Shown piece by piece: positions 12,702-20,679 of a stretch of 31,485 nt of DNA (position 1 is the stretch's first letter; each line of letters starts with the position of its first letter). A program made the position numbers and the translations under genes. The stretch is from a virus. The stretch spans positions 1 through 31,485 of the IMG/VR virus record IMGVR_UViG_3300034196_000086, one strand, 5' to 3'. The notes under the pieces were generated by a model. That model was given only the letters and a program-made list of their open reading frames with translations, did not search any database and was not told where the DNA came from.

Positions 12702-13046
12702 TTACCTTACCCCCGCCACGGTGCGGCTGGAGTTCGCCGCTGCGCCGACCTGGATGGCGCCGAGCACTGCCAGGATGATTGCCGTCAGTTCTTCACCGCT
12801 GATGTGGTAATCGCTCCAGGCCGAAACCAGGACCGTCACACCGGCGACGAAGACAGCGACGAGCATCTTCGCCCAAGGCTGCTCCGGAGTGTTCGCCTTC
12901 AGGTAAACTGCGGCTGCACCACCAGCGAGGATGAGAATGTTGACAATCTCATCCGAAGTTAGGTGCCAGTCCGACAGACCCGCAACTAGCGTTCCGACCA
13001 CAGCGATCAGCACGTAGTTGAAGAACTTGGCTGCGTAGTTGAACAT
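12702..13046 (-). CDS. Holin-like membrane protein with internal duplication
   Basis: The 114-residue protein has four hydrophobic segments (about 9-25, 35-48, 60-77, 87-102). The two halves repeat each other: LVAGLSDWHLTSDEIVNILI and LVSAWSDYHISGEELTAIIL, each followed by a hydrophobic helix. This form is often called holin in actinophages, where it makes the pore that lets the endolysin out, and the gene directly follows the endolysin gene. The membrane role is well supported; the holin function is inferred from position and type. Confidence 0.75.
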   Translation of the reverse strand: MFNYAAKFFNYVLIAVVGTLVAGLSDWHLTSDEIVNILILAGGAAAVYLKANTPEQPWAKMLVAVFVAGVTVLVSAWSDYHISGEELTAIILAVLGAIQVGAAANSSRTVAGVR

Positions 13047-13058
13047 CTGTTCTCTCTC

Positions 13059-13841
13059 TCAGTGAACGTTACGGTTCAGGTACCTCTGGAGTGCCTTAAC
13101 CGTCTGCGGGCCAATGACCGCATCCTGGGCCACGCCTACACGATACTGCAATGCTGTCTTGATGGCCGTAGACCAGCCGCCGACCTGCTTCTGACCCAAC
13201 CAACGTGCCAACGCATTGAAAGTGACGGGGCCCATCTGCCCGTCCCTAATCTGCACGCCGAGGAGGATTTGCAGACGCCGCGTGGTCGCCGCACCCCAGG
13301 CGCCATCAACCACCAGCGGAGAAATCCCGGAATGCGTGTAGGCAACTGGAACAGTCTTGATCGGCGTTACTGCAATTTCCCCAGCATAGAATGGGCGGCC
13401 GAAACCAACTACCGTGGAAATATGACGAGTTCGCTTGTGGACGCCGCCACCGTCGGATTGGTTCCCATAACCCGCTGCGGTATTGAATTCGACGGTCAGG
13501 ACATAGGAACCGCTGATACTTTCAACGATTCCGACATGGGCCTCGTATCCGCGACGCTTCTTCCCAGACCAATCGAAGAAGACGATGTCCCCGCGCTGGC
13601 CGGTCTGATGCATACGACCCTTGGAGCGGAACCAATTCGCCCACGAAGGACAGTAAGCCCAACGTCCACCAATTGCAGCGAGCCCACCTGGAACTCGCGC
13701 TGCGCACCAAGTCAATCCGATGGCGCAATAGGCGACATTGTTCCAGCCATACCAGAGACCATACTTGTTGTAGTTCCTGGCGCCTTCGCGGTATCCGACC
13801 TGCGAACGCGCTTCATTTAGAACTTGAGTCGCTGTTGCCAT
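13059..13841 (-). CDS. Endolysin: CHAP amidase/peptidase with PG-binding-like repeats
   Basis: Residues 1-150 form a CHAP domain: the catalytic Cys lies in NVAYCAIGLTWCAARV, the His in EAHVGIVESISG and the third polar residue in TVEFNT. CHAP enzymes cut peptide bonds or amide bonds in peptidoglycan. After a linker (about 155-170), two related modules of about 35-40 residues follow (SPLVVDGAWGAATTRRLQ, and VAQDAVIGPQTVKALQRYL), resembling peptidoglycan-binding repeats. There is no signal peptide, so release needs a holin. Its ATG shares a base with the stop of the acidic peptide gene (TGATG). It is the main candidate for the phage's lysin. Confidence 0.88.
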   Translation of the reverse strand: MATATQVLNEARSQVGYREGARNYNKYGLWYGWNNVAYCAIGLTWCAARVPGGLAAIGGRWAYCPSWANWFRSKGRMHQTGQRGDIVFFDWSGKKRRGYEAHVGIVESISGSYVLTVEFNTAAGYGNQSDGGGVHKRTRHISTVVGFGRPFYAGEIAVTPIKTVPVAYTHSGISPLVVDGAWGAATTRRLQILLGVQIRDGQMGPVTFNALARWLGQKQVGGWSTAIKTALQYRVGVAQDAVIGPQTVKALQRYLNRNVH

Positions 13842-13990
13842 CAGAACTTCACATCCTGAACAACGTCATCAGTAAATTCGTTGCTCGGTTCCGTTGACTC
13901 CGATTCCTCGAAGGTGACGGACTGATCCGTCGGGACCTCATCGAGAGGACCGTTAGTATCCAATGTTGTCATGTCAATCTCAGGATTCAC
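13841..13990 (-). CDS. Acidic 49-aa peptide between the two lysins
   Basis: The GTG at 13990-13988 overlaps the stop of the transglycosylase gene (GTGA) and has GAGGAG six bases upstream; the frame ends in TGATG with the endolysin start, so both borders are coupled. The peptide is strongly acidic (many Asp and Glu, one Lys, no Arg) and rich in Thr, Ser and Pro (TFEESESTEPSNEF), so it is probably disordered. No family known. Its place exactly between two cell-wall enzymes invites the idea of a chaperone, inhibitor or linker, but this is a guess. Confidence 0.65.
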   Translation of the reverse strand: MNPEIDMTTLDTNGPLDEVPTDQSVTFEESESTEPSNEFTDDVVQDVKF

Positions 13991-14739
13991 GAATAGCTCC
14001 TCACTCCATCGACATATGCACGAGACTGCTCAGTCGGATACTGACCCGTGTTAAGCAGTTCGGTCGCATTCTTCGGGGAGTTGTGATTCAGAATCGCCAC
14101 GTTCCAGGCGAGTTCCGTAGAAATACCACGCTTCGTTGTGTATGTGCGGTTGAAGACTGTTCGGAGAATCTTCGCAGTCCAGTCCAGTGCAAGGTCCGGC
14201 GTCATCGCGAAGTCGAAGGAAATCGCGCTGCCGTTCCCGTTCCTCGGGTCCAGATTGATTTGAGCGAATCCATGGTCCCATCCGCTGACTCCTACCGCTC
14301 CGGGATCGAATGTAGATTCAAATCCCACGATACCCCGAAGAATGTCGCGAGGGACCGCATACAGGTCAGCCTTCGTATAGACCAGGCTCATGAAGGCGCG
14401 CTTCATTGTAACTGGTCCGAAGATACCGTCAGCCTCGACCCCCAGGCTCTGCTGAAGCTTAATGCCAGCCTCGGCAGTCTTCGGGCCAAGCCAGCCATCG
14501 CGCTCAAGGAAAGGCATCCCGGCCATGGCCTGGAAAGCCTTGACAGCCGCGTTTACAGAACGAGCGGAGTCTGAACGATCCTTGCCGGTAACGAAGGCAG
14601 ATCCGACTGGAGTCTCGTCAACCATCGCGAGACGGTAATAGCCAGGACCCTTTCCGCCAGCCTTCGCGGGAAGGAGTCCACCCTTGAGAGTCCAGGCTCC
14701 ACGACCAGGAACGTCGGGAACAATCGGAGTTGGTGCCAT
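13987..14739 (-). CDS. Lytic transglycosylase-like lysin with PG-binding domain
   Basis: Residues about 60-115 form a peptidoglycan-binding domain (AVKAFQAMAG, GWLGPKTAEAGIKLQQSLG, DGIFGPVTM). Residues about 120-250 resemble a soluble lytic transglycosylase or lysozyme-like fold: GIVGFESTFDPGAVGVSG has the catalytic Glu in the ESxF position, followed by HGFAQINLDPRNG, the Gln-Ile-Asn core of this family. It would cut the glycan strands of the cell wall. The gene follows the membrane protein gene with a GAGGTAG site two bases before ATG 14739 and ends overlapping the acidic peptide. It may be a second lysin or act from the virion; the position favours lysis. Confidence 0.8.
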   Translation of the reverse strand: MAPTPIVPDVPGRGAWTLKGGLLPAKAGGKGPGYYRLAMVDETPVGSAFVTGKDRSDSARSVNAAVKAFQAMAGMPFLERDGWLGPKTAEAGIKLQQSLGVEADGIFGPVTMKRAFMSLVYTKADLYAVPRDILRGIVGFESTFDPGAVGVSGWDHGFAQINLDPRNGNGSAISFDFAMTPDLALDWTAKILRTVFNRTYTTKRGISTELAWNVAILNHNSPKNATELLNTGQYPTEQSRAYVDGVRSYS

Positions 14740-14741
14740 TT

Positions 14742-15164
14742 CTACCTCGCCTCGATGCCTTCTGGAGGAGTCCAGGGATTCGCTGTGATTCCGTTTTCTT
14801 CAAGCAACTTCGTTAGGTTCGCGATCCTGGTAGCACACGACTTCATACCTCGACCCAGGACAACTACATCGTACTCGGCTTGGGTCGCCCTTGCCTCAGC
14901 CTTCGAAGCCCTCGCCTCGGCGGCGTCAGCCCTGGTCCTGATCTCTTCACTCTCCTCTTCAGAAGCCTTCAGCCTGGTGGATAGCCGACCGATTTCTTCC
15001 CTTAGGTCCTTGATGATGGAAAGTGTCGTCGATGTTGCGATTGATTCAGCCTCAGCCTTCGTCTTTCCCCGAGCCATGAATCCAGTTACGATCGAAGCGA
15101 GAAGTCCTCCTCCGACTGCGGTCAAGATGCCGACGACAATTACGGTGACGGTAGACCCATCCAT
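14742..15164 (-). CDS. Membrane-anchored coiled-coil protein, 140 aa
   Basis: The N-terminal segment (about 5-30, TVIVVGILTAVGGGLLASIV) is a single membrane helix, followed by a long coiled coil (about 40-105: KDLREEIGRLSTRLKASEEE, AEARASKAEARATQAEYD) and a short Pro-rich end. The layout (one membrane helix plus coiled coil, in a lysis cassette) is like that of several small lysis-related membrane proteins. No lipobox and no clear second helix, so it is not a classical spanin pair. It stands directly after a four-helix membrane protein gene, separated by two bases. Confidence 0.75.
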   Translation of the reverse strand: MDGSTVTVIVVGILTAVGGGLLASIVTGFMARGKTKAEAESIATSTTLSIIKDLREEIGRLSTRLKASEEESEEIRTRADAAEARASKAEARATQAEYDVVVLGRGMKSCATRIANLTKLLEENGITANPWTPPEGIEAR

Positions 15165-15166
15165 CG

Positions 15167-15619
15167 TTAGGCACCGTCCTTATCTGGCATCTCCCTCGAA
15201 AATCGGATAATCGCCCGCTGACGTATTCCAATGCGAAAGGCACGCCATACTGCGGCAGTGCCGAACCCTCCGACAAATGCAGTAAGAACCGATGCTCCCT
15301 GGATACTTTCCAATTGCGAGAGCAGCACGACTGCATAGATCAGAGAAGCACCGGCTACAGCGATAAGTCCGATCTGCTCGATGACCAGGGCAGTGGTCTC
15401 CCGATAAGGCCAGACGATTCCGACGAAGGCGGTAATCGAGCCTAGACTGAGTAGGATTCCCCAGACAATGAGAATTGGTTCATCGAGAACCTTCGTAATC
15501 GACGAAGGTGTGCCCAGGTGGGTAAGTGTAGACGCCCCACCAAAAGCTAGGAAAAGCATGATGACAAACTCGAACGGGTCTGGCCCGCCTTCGCGGCCAA
15601 TTCTGGTGAACGTGCGCAT
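15167..15619 (-). CDS. Four-helix membrane protein of the lysis region
   Basis: Start chosen at ATG 15619-15617, with GGAGG six bases before it; a TTG two codons upstream is less likely. The 150-residue protein has hydrophobic segments at about 17-33, 50-68, 81-100 and 111-127 (for example ILIVWGILLSLGSITAFVGI), with short charged loops, and a basic C-terminal tail (RAFRIGIRQRAIIRFSREMP). It begins the lysis region after the tail genes. Its size and shape suit a holin or an accessory lysis membrane protein, but no motif decides. Confidence 0.7.
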   Translation of the reverse strand: MRTFTRIGREGGPDPFEFVIMLFLAFGGASTLTHLGTPSSITKVLDEPILIVWGILLSLGSITAFVGIVWPYRETTALVIEQIGLIAVAGASLIYAVVLLSQLESIQGASVLTAFVGGFGTAAVWRAFRIGIRQRAIIRFSREMPDKDGA

Positions 15620-15660
15620 GAGCAACCTCCCTCAGGTATAGCTTACCTGGGGCAAGTGGA

Positions 15661-16560
15661 TCACGAAGCACGGATGATATATGGCATCGCAACAAAAGGC
15701 GGCATGTTCTCATGGGAGTTGCCACTACCGGCATTGTCTGTGCTTCCGGCCAGGCTGTGGCCGTGACCGCCCTGGGAATCGGTAGAAACGCTGTGGGAGT
15801 GCCCTCCACCGCCCCCGGTGCTACCTCCACCATTACTCGCCGTGGTAGTTCCACCGCCAGCGAGGATATCCGAACGGGTGCTCTGATTGCCAACTCCGTG
15901 AGAGTGGTCGCCCTCGAATCCAGTAGAACCACCGTGACTGTGAGATCCAGCAGAACCGACGGACGCGGAGGATAGGTTGTGGTTGTGGACTGGCATTTCT
16001 GCCCACAACAGCGCAACACTCGCTGCGCCACCGGTGTTACCGCGACTGTAAGAGCCCCCAGAGCCTACTGGGATGCGGTTCGTCAGGTTCGGAACATTGA
16101 ATGTTGTAGTGCCGTTCCCGGCCCCATAGGTTGTCCCACAGACGGCGAAGAGGGCTGCATAGGTTGTCCGACTGACGGCGGACCCATCTGCGATGAGCCA
16201 TCCACTAGGCGCCGAGGAGCCAGCGAAGGGGAGCAATGTCCCGATCGGGGTGAAGGCATCGATCGCATTCAGCCTACCCGCAACGATTGTCACCTCGCCC
16301 TGCTGCATTGCCCAAGCGCGATCCCCGACCTTCAAGGATGCGTCGGCGGTGCGGGAAAGCCAAGCAGTGCCCGTGATATCTAGCTTGACACGGAATGGAC
16401 TTACGGATTCGACAGATGTCACAACACCGACGCGGACATTGCTCGGATCGCCTGAAGTCGGCGCAGTGATGGCGTCAGCTAGGTCAGCTACGACTCCAGC
16501 GATATCCGCTGCCGCCGGTGGGCTTTCCGGAGAATATCCGGCCACAGGTAGCTCAGTCAC
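15661..16560 (-). CDS. Tail fibre/collar-domain protein with HxH motifs
   Basis: Residues about 104-165 match a phage tail collar domain (GTLLPFAGSSAPSGWLIADG, NVPNLTNRIPVG), found at the tips of tail fibres and in adhesion proteins. After it the protein is rich in Gly, Ser and His and carries five HxH motifs (192-194, 207-209, 219-221, 254-256, 266-268), as in the iron-binding needle tips of phage fibres. The end (NMPPFVAMPYIIRAS) fits the family's C-terminal strand. The N-terminal 90 residues include an OB-like segment (VRVGVVTSVESVSPFRVKL) typical of a baseplate attachment part. The GTG at 16560 overlaps the stop of the previous gene. It is likely a receptor-binding tip. Confidence 0.88.
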   Translation of the reverse strand: MTELPVAGYSPESPPAAADIAGVVADLADAITAPTSGDPSNVRVGVVTSVESVSPFRVKLDITGTAWLSRTADASLKVGDRAWAMQQGEVTIVAGRLNAIDAFTPIGTLLPFAGSSAPSGWLIADGSAVSRTTYAALFAVCGTTYGAGNGTTTFNVPNLTNRIPVGSGGSYSRGNTGGAASVALLWAEMPVHNHNLSSASVGSAGSHSHGGSTGFEGDHSHGVGNQSTRSDILAGGGTTTASNGGGSTGGGGGHSHSVSTDSQGGHGHSLAGSTDNAGSGNSHENMPPFVAMPYIIRAS

Positions 16561-17645
16561 AGAGCACTCTCCCGTAGCTTGAGACGAATGGTCGAAGTCG
16601 GGCGAAGTGGAACCGTTGCACCAGCGACAACGTAAACTCCGCTAGTCCGGGACCTGCCGTCAACAACCGTTACAGCATCCCCAACATCGTGCCCCGGGTG
16701 ACCAATGGTGTTGATCGTAATCTCCTGGCGCATCTTCGTAACGCGCGGAAGCAACGTAGCGGCAGCGGCATCCGCCTTCCCCTGGGTATCAATCAGAGGG
16801 GAGGAGTATCCATAAGGTCGCTTTCCGAATGGGCCCAGATAGTATGTGGGAGAAAGCGGATCTGTGTCCCAAAGAACGGTACGGATCGGACCGGCCTCGG
16901 GATGTTCTCCGGTGACGACGACTCCACTGTATGTGGTGTCTGCCTTGATTGTTCGGGAGGTGTCGACAAGGAGGGACGACTCGCCGGGGGAGTATGTGAT
17001 TCCGGTCGGGGCTTCGCTGTAGGGCTCGACAACGAGGGTTCCCAACTGGTCGAAGTAAGCCGATAGGTTGTCGGCGGCTGCGAGCTTTCGGACCGCATCC
17101 CATGGATCGGATAGGGCATCGAACACAACCTCCGGAGTAGTGTTCCCAGTCTGGGTAATCCGGACCGGGACCGTCAATCGCGAAGTAACGATATCGGAAA
17201 TCGCTTGCCAAGTCGGAGTCCCGCTTGCAATTGGGTATGCCGCATCAAATCGTCGGACCCGAACAGAGTCGACTCGATCCCAGCCCTTTACCTTGATCTG
17301 CGTTCCGGCGCCATGAGCGGTGACCTCTGGCTCGACGATTCCGAACACACCAAGAGGGACGTACTCATAGGCGCCATCCACCATGAGACCACGGTACAAC
17401 CGCAGTTCGGTGCCCTTCGGGGCGAGGAGGTCCTTGGCACTGGCGGGGGTGAGGATTCCTTCAGGGTCCACAAGCCTGAGGTTGCATGAACGCCTGACAG
17501 CCACGTCATCAATTTCCACGCTCCCGTCAATCACAACATCAAGAGTGGTGACAAGTTCAGTGTTGTAGAGAACTTCGACCTTACTGTTCCACCGACGAGA
17601 GGTCTGGAACAATGCTGCGCTAAATGCTGGAGTCGTGGGCCACAT
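16557..17645 (-). CDS. Minor tail (baseplate hub-like) protein, 362 aa
   Basis: The ATG at 17645 shares its A with the stop of the large tail protein (TGATG), with GAGG seven bases before it; a GTG one codon upstream is possible. The protein is mostly beta and resembles tail hub proteins of actinophages (DUF5047-like in my memory): an N-terminal strand-rich domain (KVEVLYNTELVTTLDVVIDG), then DAAYPIASGTPTWQAISDIV and SYSPGESSLL-like segments in the middle, and a final strand domain (TVVDGRSRTSGVYVVAGATV). It would link the tail tube to fibre proteins. Position between the tail tip protein and the collar fibre supports this; the exact domain name is not certain. Confidence 0.75.
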   Translation of the reverse strand: MWPTTPAFSAALFQTSRRWNSKVEVLYNTELVTTLDVVIDGSVEIDDVAVRRSCNLRLVDPEGILTPASAKDLLAPKGTELRLYRGLMVDGAYEYVPLGVFGIVEPEVTAHGAGTQIKVKGWDRVDSVRVRRFDAAYPIASGTPTWQAISDIVTSRLTVPVRITQTGNTTPEVVFDALSDPWDAVRKLAAADNLSAYFDQLGTLVVEPYSEAPTGITYSPGESSLLVDTSRTIKADTTYSGVVVTGEHPEAGPIRTVLWDTDPLSPTYYLGPFGKRPYGYSSPLIDTQGKADAAAATLLPRVTKMRQEITINTIGHPGHDVGDAVTVVDGRSRTSGVYVVAGATVPLRPTSTIRLKLRESAL

Positions 17646-20600
17646 CACTTCACCTCAACGAAGGAGATGGTGATGGTCCGGTTGACGCGAGCTTCGACTT
17701 CATAGTCACGGGAAAGGAAGCGCACGTAGGTAACCTTACCTGCCGGACTCTGAATGACCAAAGGAACAGTCCTGGTAACGATGTCCTTGATTCGGTCGAT
17801 ATCTGCGGCTGGAACATAAATGGCGATGCTTCCGTCAGGCGACTGCAATGCCTCGACATCTACGACAGCGGCATAGCGTCCGGCGGGACGAAAAACCGTC
17901 GACCCATCTTCGTCATGCACGGAGTACCCAGTGACATATGCGTTGAACTCAGCCTGATCTTCATCCGGGTCACGAATTGACCATAGGAGGGAATCGACGT
18001 GCGCCTCGGCGTAGGGGGAGAAGTCCGAAGTGAGGACTTCGGTTCCGCCGACATCTGCATTGGTAACGGCGCGATACAGGACATCTGAGTTGAAAGGCAT
18101 TGTCCTATCGGAAAGCGTGGCCTGCTGGTAGAAGTCGGGCTTGACCGCATCTGTCAACTCAGTCCAGGAGATCCCGCCATCATCGCTTCGCTCAACATGA
18201 ACCGTCTGAGTCTGCGAATATCCTCCACCCTGCCAATTCGTATCTCGGCCGGGGTGGAACGAAAGCCTTGCAGCGAAGAATGTCTCCGCAGCCGCGGTCG
18301 TTCCCAATACTTCAAGGACGACCCTCGCAAGGACGGCATTATCTGGCGCATCGGCAGTGATGAAGGCCGGAACATAGGATGTCGTACCTGTAACGATCTG
18401 ATCGCCAATCGACTCAGAAATCAGAGTCCCAGTTCCATCGTCATTGTTGTACCAGCGAATCCTGATGCGGGCAGCACGAACTGTCCCACCAGAAGCAGTC
18501 TTGAAAGCCGCGACGGAAGTGTAGGTGTTCCCGCCAATCACGGGAAAACTCAGCGGCCTAGTATAAGCAGGCTGGCCAAGAGGTGCCAGGGGAGGCGAGC
18601 CTGCTGTCGTGCGCGCGCGCATGTCACCAGCCGCAACGCTCACCATCTTCAGCGATGCAACCAACTGATTCGGAGCATCATCAACCTGAGCGAAAAGCGT
18701 GGAGTTCGCATCGTTCTCCCAGTCAGCCTGACCGATGGCCTGATTGGAGGAGAAATAGTTCGACCTCGCCTCCACCAGCAGATTGACCCTGGGGACTCCA
18801 GTCCCCCAATCCTCCTCATCAACCGCCTCCAGGAGCGGACCAGCGGGCGGCTGAAGGCTCAGCGTGAAGTCCGTGTAGCTCCACGGTGAGGCGACGGTGT
18901 TGGCGTCTACAGACTGCACGTAGGCCCTGTAGGCGGTGCCATCCGTGAGGGACGTCCCGATCCGGACGCTACGACCAATCGCGCTGGTAACAACGCCAGA
19001 AGTCCACGTTGAAGGCGAAGGGTTGTTCGGGTCGATCGTAACGCCGAGAGTCGGGACGATACGAACCTCATAAGTCTGCTGCGCAGCGACACTGGTGTAA
19101 TTCCAGGTAACGAGCGGAGTCGAAGACCCATAGGAGATTCCGACTGGCGAAGTGACAACAACCGTAGGCGCAAGCGATGCGGTGACCGTACGGTTCGCGG
19201 CATACGAAGAGTTAGCGCCAGTGCTCGACTTAGTACGAACCGACCAGGAATACGTTGTTCCAGTCGTCCACTTCCCGGACGGGAAAGATACCTGGTATGG
19301 GTTCGTGGTGTCGGTTGTGTTGTAAACCTCGCCAGACTGCCAAGCCTGCGTCGAAACATTCCAATACTCGGTAGTCGGGCCGCCGCCGAACTGACGACGG
19401 AAAGCCCAAGCCTGCTGAGTATCACCAGGAGAAACAGCGTTGTACTGCCACTTGAAGGTGTACCCAGCAGCTAGGTCAACCCGGGCTCCATTGGCAGGAG
19501 AAAGTAGAGTTGGCGTACCTGGAGCACGAGTCAGGGAAAGCAACTGCTGCGACTTGATGGTGTGCGAGGATGTTCCCTCGGACCAGATCATGTCAATGGA
19601 ATCGCGCGGAGGGTGTCGAACTAGCTGAAGATCTCCGTCTTCGGAGTAGGCTGTTCGAGTAACCGCTGTTGTCCAACTCCCCCACGTAGTTGTACCGCGA
19701 GTGAACTTAACGTAGATGATATTTCCATTTGTTCCGCCGTACGCGGCAAGGTAGATATCACCGGTGGTAGGATCACAAGCAAGCGAAATGCCCAGAACGC
19801 TACCCGTTCCTCCAGGCATCGCGGGTGGATTCCTGGTCGTGACTGATCCGGCCGTGCCATCCCACTCTGCGCCCTTCAGCGAAGTGCCATTCGTGGTCCA
19901 CACCATAAAGTCGCGCGAACCATCGTAGACCGAACAGAAGACAGTGTTCGGGACGGTCACGCTAGTTTCGATGGTCAGCGGGCTTCCCCAGGTCCAGTTA
20001 CCCGAAGAGTAGGTCGCCTTGTGGACATAGGTATTTCCACCCGTTGCCGACGAAACGAAGAGATAGACGTGCGGCGAAGCGGATGGAGTCTTGCCATCTC
20101 CAGTGTGTGCGAACTCGATGGACTTTACCTGGAAAGCCTCGAATCCAGAGGCGGGACCATGAGCCGTCGAATCAACGGTAATGCTTCCGCTCGCCGCGAC
20201 GGAAAGCTTGGAAACTCGGGCGCCATTGGCTCCGGAGTCATATGTCCAGGTAACCCAGACAACCCAGCCAGTTCCGTTACGAAAGGCGACAATGTCGGAG
20301 TCAACGCCAACCCGGCCACCCGCAGGTGAAATCGCCTTGGTAGTCCAGGACCATCCTCCACCCGTACGCGGGACTCCGCGCGCATACATGACGATCTGCG
20401 GGTTCTTATCCCACTGGACGAAGGAAACGTGGGCATATCCGTCAGCATCGATGAAGAACGATGGGACCGCAGTCCCCTGCCCTAGATCTAGGTCACTTCC
20501 GGCAGAGATCGCCCAAGTGTTCCCGCCATCGCCGGAGGAGAAAAACCTGGCCCTTCCTGTGTCAACGAGCAATGCCCAGAGTGTTCCGTCTGGGGAGACA

Positions 20601-20671
20601 TCCAAACGCTTCTCGGGAGAACCGGAGAGCGAATCTCCGTGTGGTAGCCCCGATGTGATGACGGTTGCCAC
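17645..20671 (-). CDS. Large minor tail protein with Asp-box propeller and Fn3-like domains
   Basis: A GTG at 20671 with AGGAGG four bases upstream starts this 1008-residue protein. The first 380 residues look like a beta-propeller with sialidase/BNR-type Asp boxes: FSSGDGGNTW (about 45-54) and later repeats such as YDGSRDFMVWTT. Residues about 385-630 contain Fn3-like units (GTPTLLSPANGARVDL, WSVRTKSSTG, APTVVVTSPVGISYGSSTP). The C-terminal part has a carbohydrate-binding-like segment (YTRPLSFPVIGGNTYTSVAA) and a tail-attachment-like region at the end (VRFLSRDYEVEARVNRTI). It is probably a tail-tip or receptor-binding protein. Sugar binding is inferred from domain types; no catalytic site is clear. 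Confidence 0.8.
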   Translation of the reverse strand: MATVITSGLPHGDSLSGSPEKRLDVSPDGTLWALLVDTGRARFFSSGDGGNTWAISAGSDLDLGQGTAVPSFFIDADGYAHVSFVQWDKNPQIVMYARGVPRTGGGWSWTTKAISPAGGRVGVDSDIVAFRNGTGWVVWVTWTYDSGANGARVSKLSVAASGSITVDSTAHGPASGFEAFQVKSIEFAHTGDGKTPSASPHVYLFVSSATGGNTYVHKATYSSGNWTWGSPLTIETSVTVPNTVFCSVYDGSRDFMVWTTNGTSLKGAEWDGTAGSVTTRNPPAMPGGTGSVLGISLACDPTTGDIYLAAYGGTNGNIIYVKFTRGTTTWGSWTTAVTRTAYSEDGDLQLVRHPPRDSIDMIWSEGTSSHTIKSQQLLSLTRAPGTPTLLSPANGARVDLAAGYTFKWQYNAVSPGDTQQAWAFRRQFGGGPTTEYWNVSTQAWQSGEVYNTTDTTNPYQVSFPSGKWTTGTTYSWSVRTKSSTGANSSYAANRTVTASLAPTVVVTSPVGISYGSSTPLVTWNYTSVAAQQTYEVRIVPTLGVTIDPNNPSPSTWTSGVVTSAIGRSVRIGTSLTDGTAYRAYVQSVDANTVASPWSYTDFTLSLQPPAGPLLEAVDEEDWGTGVPRVNLLVEARSNYFSSNQAIGQADWENDANSTLFAQVDDAPNQLVASLKMVSVAAGDMRARTTAGSPPLAPLGQPAYTRPLSFPVIGGNTYTSVAAFKTASGGTVRAARIRIRWYNNDDGTGTLISESIGDQIVTGTTSYVPAFITADAPDNAVLARVVLEVLGTTAAAETFFAARLSFHPGRDTNWQGGGYSQTQTVHVERSDDGGISWTELTDAVKPDFYQQATLSDRTMPFNSDVLYRAVTNADVGGTEVLTSDFSPYAEAHVDSLLWSIRDPDEDQAEFNAYVTGYSVHDEDGSTVFRPAGRYAAVVDVEALQSPDGSIAIYVPAADIDRIKDIVTRTVPLVIQSPAGKVTYVRFLSRDYEVEARVNRTITISFVEVK

Positions 20672-20679
20672 CGGTCCTC

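Noticed and set aside
15620-15660. Hairpin CAGGTA / TACCTG after the collar fibre gene
   Set aside because: A 6-bp stem without a T run; not enough to call a terminator.
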